A DNA stretch of 64,000 nucleotides from Corythoichthys intestinalis (lineage: Eukaryota > Chordata > Actinopteri > Syngnathiformes > Syngnathidae): contig NC_080410.1 in assembly GCF_030265065.1 (NCBI RefSeq), positions 52,806,398 through 52,870,397 on the forward strand. Reading direction: 5' to 3'. The translations under genes and the position numbers were made by a program. Below, piece after piece: positions 59,037 through 64,000 of the stretch; position 1 is the first letter of the stretch; every line of letters begins with the position of its first letter. The notes below the pieces were generated by a model. That model had not been told where the DNA came from. It saw only the letters and a program-made list of their open reading frames with translations, and ran no database searches.

Positions 59037-59926
59037 CAGTGCTTCTCAATTATTTTCTGTTACGCCACCCGCCCAAGGGAGGCGTAAACGCTCCGCACCC
59101 CCCCAACTCTGCCGGCCGCCACAGTAAATATACTATAGTATCATTTGTCTATAAAATTCTTATTAGTATAAGTACACCTTTGCATAACATTGTGTCCTTT
59201 TTAATATTAAAAAAGTAATATAGAACAACTTCATAATAAAGTGTAAAAAAAAAAAAAACATCCATACTGTAAAAATACACTCAAGATACATTTTTGACCG
59301 TTTGACACTGAAAAATCAAATTGAATAAAATCAATAAGAAATAAATTCAAATTGATTAGAAACATGAACTCACGAGGACAATATGTCAAACAATTAGACC
59401 GGAAAAAAAACAAAAATGATTAGAACAAAACCGACAGTGTCATTGGACAGAGGGATGGTTTTTATTTTTGCTCAGGCAGTATCAGCTCCTTTGCTATGGT
59501 GTGGGGTTATTTTGCACTGAGTAACTTGGTATGCCACTTTATCTGATGCTAACAGTGCTCGCTGGTTTATTGATGTAACACTGACAAAGCGGGACGATTG
59601 TTGGCAATATTGGGCACGTTTTTCACAGAAAAAAAAAAATTCTTGCTGTCTGTGCGAGCATTATTAGACAAAATAAACAGACTGGTCTTTTCTCGTCTCC
59701 TGCTTCGTCATATTTCCTCGTCTTAGCTTTTCATATCTCCGGTGCTCTTTTCTGTGCGCTCTTTTTGATTCAAAAATACTGGGTACATGCTGAAAATGGG
59801 AGCTCCACCGCATGCCACCCACTTAGTGGATGTGAAACAACACTTTATTCTAGTACAGTAAAAAAGTATGTTCTCCGAGGTCACATGCACCACCCGCAGC
59901 ATCGCCCCACTATTTGAGAAGTACTA
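59037..59926. mobile_element. Non-autonomous hAT element with perfect 8-bp TSD
   Basis: Target duplication GGTTAGAG at 59029-59036 and 59927-59934. Ends are CAGTGCTTCTCAATTATTTT and, inverted, TAGTACTTCTCAAATAGTGG. About 890 bp, AT-rich, without a recognisable transposase. Confidence 0.8.
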
Positions 59927-60427
59927 GGTTAGAGGCACTTTTTTTCCTCTTCCCATTCTCATCCTGCTTGTTTTTTTTCTTTTATGGACTTTGAAGAAAT
60001 CAACTTGAGGGTTTCCTCTCTCCGTCTTCCCCAAAAGGAGGAGTTATGACACCAAATCCCACGTCTTAAACGGCCACAGAGGCCCAATTTTCCCTCATGC
60101 AGATGAAGAACGGGTGGCACCCATTTAAATTTTGGTCCGAGATAATCCTACTCCAATGAAAAGGAGACATTCTAAAAGATTGTTGTGCCATGAAAGATGT
60201 ATTTTTAAAGTGGATTCAGACCTTAGTTAGACATGTTTGAAGAGACTCGCCGAAAACATTTTTGGTGCACTGCACTATGCCTACGCCCCCAAAACTTTCT
60301 TTTGGTTGTGTTGAATCCTGGGAAAGTCTATTTTAGTTTAGTTTTTATTGGTTTGATTTGTTTATGTCACAAGGGAATAAGTTCAAAATAAAAACAAAAA
60401 AGGAAGTATTTCAGCTCAAGATGTCAC

Positions 60428-61484
60428 AATAGCGTACCGTCCGGATGCTGTTTTTAAACCGTGATGTCGCCATCGTATTGCAGAAGTGGGTTGTTATGGA
60501 CACGCCCTCAATACAATCCATGTTGTTATTGCACGTTTTCTTCGGTAATTTTTCAAAAATGAACATGCCGAGTCAACACCGCTGCTATGGAACTTGTAGA
60601 AACGACTCCAGACATGACGACATATGAAGGATGTTTTCCTCATAGGTTTCTCGAAACCAAAAACTCAGAGGAAAAAATCCTATGAATGGATCAACTTGTG
60701 CAGATGTCCGAAAGACCAGTTTAACGCCAGCAAGGTGGAGCCATTCACATTTCATATGCAGTAAACATTTTGTCGGGGGCCATGGTCCTACAGAGGATGA
60801 AAAGGTAAGCCATTTTGATATTTTGACTTATTTTTTAGTGTGGCGTTTTGCCTCGCTGCTTCTGTCTCACAGTGAATGACCTGAAAAAAAAATCAAATGG
60901 TATCTGATTGCCACTGCTATTACCTTTTCTGTTGTGAAAAAAAACAACTTTACTAATGGGGAAGTGTAAATAAATTATAGAATTTAGATTTGTTATCGAT
61001 GAAAAAATGAAAAGTGTTTGTTGGCTGTCACTGAGTAGCATTTACGATCGCTACACAAAAATAGCAATGTAAATCGCCCCCAAGAACGGTCAGAGACATG
61101 AGACAACCAGAGGATATAATATAGAAGAAAGACAGGGCATGTGGTGGTAAAGGATCGCTTGTTGAAACAGGAGAATGTCATTGTCAGTAGCGTAAGGCAA
61201 TGCACACGATAAAAAAGCTACTTCTGGATCAGGTCGGCTTTTTTTCAGCGCTCGACACTCAAGCCATCTCTTGAACTGAACTGATTTGTATGTTCTTTAC
61301 CAGTGAATTTGGCACATCATTTTCAGACAGAATTGGTAGGTTTAGCTCAGTAAACATCTCCTTCGTACACTATTTCCATGCATTTAGCATGAGGGACAAA
61401 CGGGAGGTTGACCTGCCTAGCCATAATTGCTAATGTCATGAATATTTAGGAGCAAAAGTGACGTGTTGCTCGCGGTACACTATT
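60428..61484 (+). mobile_element. P-element-like (THAP) non-autonomous repeat, copy B
   Basis: Starts AATAGCGTACCGTCCGGATG and ends with the inverse of AATAGTGTACCGCGAGCAAC. THAP-like pieces at the left: [37 protein letters not shown] and SKHFVGGHGPTED. Similar throughout to 53228-54217, including AAGAACGGTCAGAGAC and AGAAAGACAGGGCAT. The pair gives the consensus limits of this family. Confidence 0.55.
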
Positions 61485-62934
61485 CAATATTGTCAGATTT
61501 CGACAATGCATCAGTGGCAGCCCGTGAGTTAAGAAGCGCTTGTGTTGGTTGCATTCAAAGTTCAGGCCTCTTGAACTTTGCTTTGAAAACATCTGAAACC
61601 TTCATTATGCCATCAAATAGAATATCCAACTTTGATGATTAAATATGACTAAAAGGAAAAGCGGCATGGAAAATGAATGAATGAATGAATGAATAAAAGC
61701 GAGCGCTTGCGTCAGATTCCTCTGGCGCGCACGCACAGGCCATGTTGTTGTTTTTGCGTGTTTGCACACCAAAAAACACGTCTCACAACAACCAGAACAC
61801 TACACCCTCGTTTCAATGCGCTCACTAGTAATAAGGGACCGCAATTGCATTTCTCACGTCATTCGCAGGCTTTAGTGACGACCACAAATAACACTGAAAA
61901 TCATGTGGATTTCATGAAACGCGATTGAAGCTTTAACAGATGGCCTTTCCATTTCTTTCAAGGAAGCAGTGAAAGGCATTATCAGGAGGTCCGGCCCGGC
62001 CCGGCAGCCATCTCGACGGGGTCCCTCGTGAAATCGGGTCCCGTGAAAAAAAAACAAGGCGGACTCGTAAAACTGAGGGCCGATGTGACAGAAACGCCTA
62101 GTGCAATTAGAGTGTAGCGACGGAGGACGACGGCCAAAGTGTTTTGGTGCCAAGGTTTGGCAGCGGATCGCACGCACACATTCCAAAAAAGAATCACATT
62201 CACAGAAAATGGTTAGCATTTAAAGTAGCACATTAGTTTGCTCGCTCAGTTAGTAGCGCCGCCACCGAAAGATAATCATTCTGTTCATTAATCCGAGTTT
62301 TCGAGATTAAAGGCCTCAGGTTGGCTGGACGGTTTGCAGGCATCACAAAAAAGTTGGTAGCCTGTAACGTAAAACAGATTTCCTTCAAAAACAATAAACG
62401 TGGCGTACAATCTGGTCAGGTTGAAAAATGAAATAGTGGTTGGTTGTGACAGAGTAAGGCATTTTTCTTCACGCCTGAGTCTGCAATAAGTACATACAAA
62501 TCTTTCAGTCGTTTGTAAATCAATAAATATTGTCTTTTTTATTTTCGTAAACAAAAACAAGTGGAAAAGAATGTTTTCCCTTTGGCTCATCCCTTCTATA
62601 CAAATGAAGCCAACGCTTGTGAATAAAGTAAACCGCCGACGCCAGTCCTTTACACGACCAAAAAGAAGTCGCAGGTCAAAGCGGTCGTGACGACTACCGC
62701 GGTCAATGTTTTTTATCTGACCGATGGAGCAAGCGTCACCCCTGGTCCCTTTCATGAGACTAGCGTTGAGCTCTCCACCGAGACCCGCCCCATCCGCGAC
62801 ACTTGCCCAGAACCAGAAATCGACGAGACCGGATCAAGACTTTCGGGAGCCGAGACGGAGACGGCGTTCTTCCTTGAAAACAGACTCTCGAACCGAGAAG
62901 GGTCTCGAGCGAGCGACGCCACCTCGTCGGGCTT
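61485..62934. other. hs3st6 downstream region
   Basis: On the minus strand this follows the hs3st6 stop and probably includes its 3' UTR. A short GAATGAAT array lies at about 61673-61694. No other gene recognised. Confidence 0.4.
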
Positions 62935-63553
62935 TCAGTCCCATCCGAAGTCTCGCCCGCTCATCTGATAGAAGCGTCGGTTGTAAGGTTTGTAGAAGTC
63001 TCGCAGTTTTTGCAGAACCTCTTGAGGAATGCGAGGGTGCGGTCTTCCCTTGGACTTGCCCAAACAGCGGGGTCTGCCGCTCCCCTCGGGTTTCTTCAAG
63101 CAGGGGAATCCTTTGGTCCGATTGAAGTAAAAGTGCTTTTCGGAAACCGCCCTCTTCAGGCCCAGGAAGTCCTGAACACGTCCCATCTCCCCGGCGGGAT
63201 CGGACACTAATCGCTCCCCGCAGACAAAGAGAAATTGCGACAAGGGGAAGTAGCGGAGCCAGTTCTCCAGGTGCCGGGCGTAAAGGCCGATGCGGACGGC
63301 GCTCCACGACGTGTCGACCGGGCCCGTCGAGGCGTTCCTCAGCGCTAGACTCTGGAACGAGGGGAGGCCGGGGTCCTTGGAAAGAGTCTGCGCGTAGTCA
63401 GACACGGCCCGGGTGACGGGATCGCGGACCACCACGATCAGTTCGGTTCGCCGGTTCAGAGAGCGGACCCGACTCGGAGCCTCCTTCGTGACAAAGTAAC
63501 TCGGGGTCTTCTCCACGGTGGTCTGACCGTCCAGGGTCCGAGGCATCAAGTTC
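62935..63553 (-). CDS. hs3st6: Heparan sulfate glucosamine 3-O-sulfotransferase 6, last exon (partial)
   Basis: A Golgi type II enzyme that transfers sulfate from PAPS to the 3-O position of glucosamine in heparan sulfate. The exon (acceptor TTCCAG, start 63553, 206 codons plus 1 nt, stop at 62937-62935) encodes the C-terminal two thirds of the sulfotransferase domain: [40 protein letters not shown] (3'-phosphate-binding region), [46 protein letters not shown] (PAPS-binding loop) and [14 protein letters not shown]. The sequence is closest to recalled human HS3ST6 and the synteny with HAGH/FAHD1 agrees. The first exon, with membrane anchor and 5'-phosphosulfate loop, is beyond the right edge. 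Confidence 0.9.
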
Positions 63554-64000
63554 CTGGAACGAAACCATTCGCCGTGATTCGGTGAATTTTGAAATCCTGA
63601 CCGGTCTTCTGTAGAAATCTTATGCGTAGACCCGACAAACGTTGATTTTCTATACCGCTTATTCCGTTTAGGCTCGCGACAATTAGGGAGGGGGTCGAAC
63701 GCCAAAAGCCAGGCGAGACTCTGGAGTGGCCGCCAGTCGATCATCATTTGGACTGGAGCCGCTGCCAGCCACAATAAAGTCAACTAATTTTGAGTCGTCG
63801 TATTTCAAGTCAATTTGCCCATATATTACACATGCTAGCGGCGAAGGATCACATTTCAGTGCCGTTGCGACCTGTAACTCCAGAGCTGCACGTAGCTTTT
63901 TCTTCCCTTCGCTCACCCATTGAATTTAAATGAGTTTGTCACAATTAAAATGGGAGCAATGGTCAATGAGTCGGGTCGGGAATAAATGTTGAATGAAGCT
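63554..64000. other. hs3st6 intron
   Basis: Intronic sequence upstream of the last hs3st6 exon. No further exon recognised before the window edge. Confidence 0.5.

Noticed and set aside
62288-62755. 155-codon minus-strand ORF downstream of hs3st6
   Set aside because: No domain, no conserved motif, lies in the probable 3' UTR.

Overview
This window is nuclear DNA from a ray-finned (teleost) fish. It has compact vertebrate multi-exon genes with GT-AG introns. It carries fish-type LINEs, Tc1/mariner, hAT, P-like and Kolobok-like DNA transposons, and microsatellites. Gene order grid2ip - e4f1 - ciao3 - haghl - hagh - fahd1 - hs3st6 overlaps the human 16p13.3 neighbourhood (E4F1, CIAO3/HAGHL, HAGH/FAHD1, HS3ST6). 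All exon structures were read by eye from splice sites, reading-frame continuity and recalled human protein sequences; no alignment was run.

Layout. (1) About 280-26064, minus strand: grid2ip (delphilin), 21 coding exons, running off the left edge inside the FH2 domain. Its long introns hold two LINE fragments, a reverse-orientation LINE, a fold-back Tc1 element, two TSD-flanked hAT elements and a Kolobok-like TTAA element. An alternative first exon for a short isoform is predicted near 11.8 kb. (2) 26856-32834: a full-length L1-type LINE with two open ORFs and a 16-bp target-site duplication. (3) 33211-42115, minus: e4f1, 13 exons, with a nested hAT complex in intron 2. (4) 42519-46114, plus: ciao3, 11 exons, head to head with e4f1 across about 400 bp. 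(5) 46380-47444: a large palindromic Tc1 element. (6) 47766-51025 and 51829-54866, both minus: haghl and hagh, a tandem pair with matching internal exon lengths; only hagh has a mitochondrial-leader exon. (7) 55425-56090, plus: single-exon fahd1, head to head with hagh. (8) 56.1-62.9 kb: repeat-rich intergenic DNA. (9) 62935-63553, minus: last exon of hs3st6; its first exon lies beyond the right edge.

The genes are mostly housekeeping: cytosolic Fe-S cluster delivery (ciao3), methylglyoxal detoxification (hagh/haghl), mitochondrial acylpyruvate/oxaloacetate metabolism (fahd1) and a zinc-finger regulator of cell cycle and metabolism (e4f1). grid2ip is a postsynaptic scaffold and hs3st6 modifies heparan sulfate. 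The least ordinary observations are the roughly 500-residue low-complexity repeat expansion between the two proline-rich parts of delphilin, a possible third PDZ domain, the short-isoform first exon, the intact L1 with an unusually long ORF1-ORF2 spacer, and several fold-back Tc1 elements. I saw no novel multi-gene system, no RNA genes, no CRISPR array and no LTR or virus-derived element.
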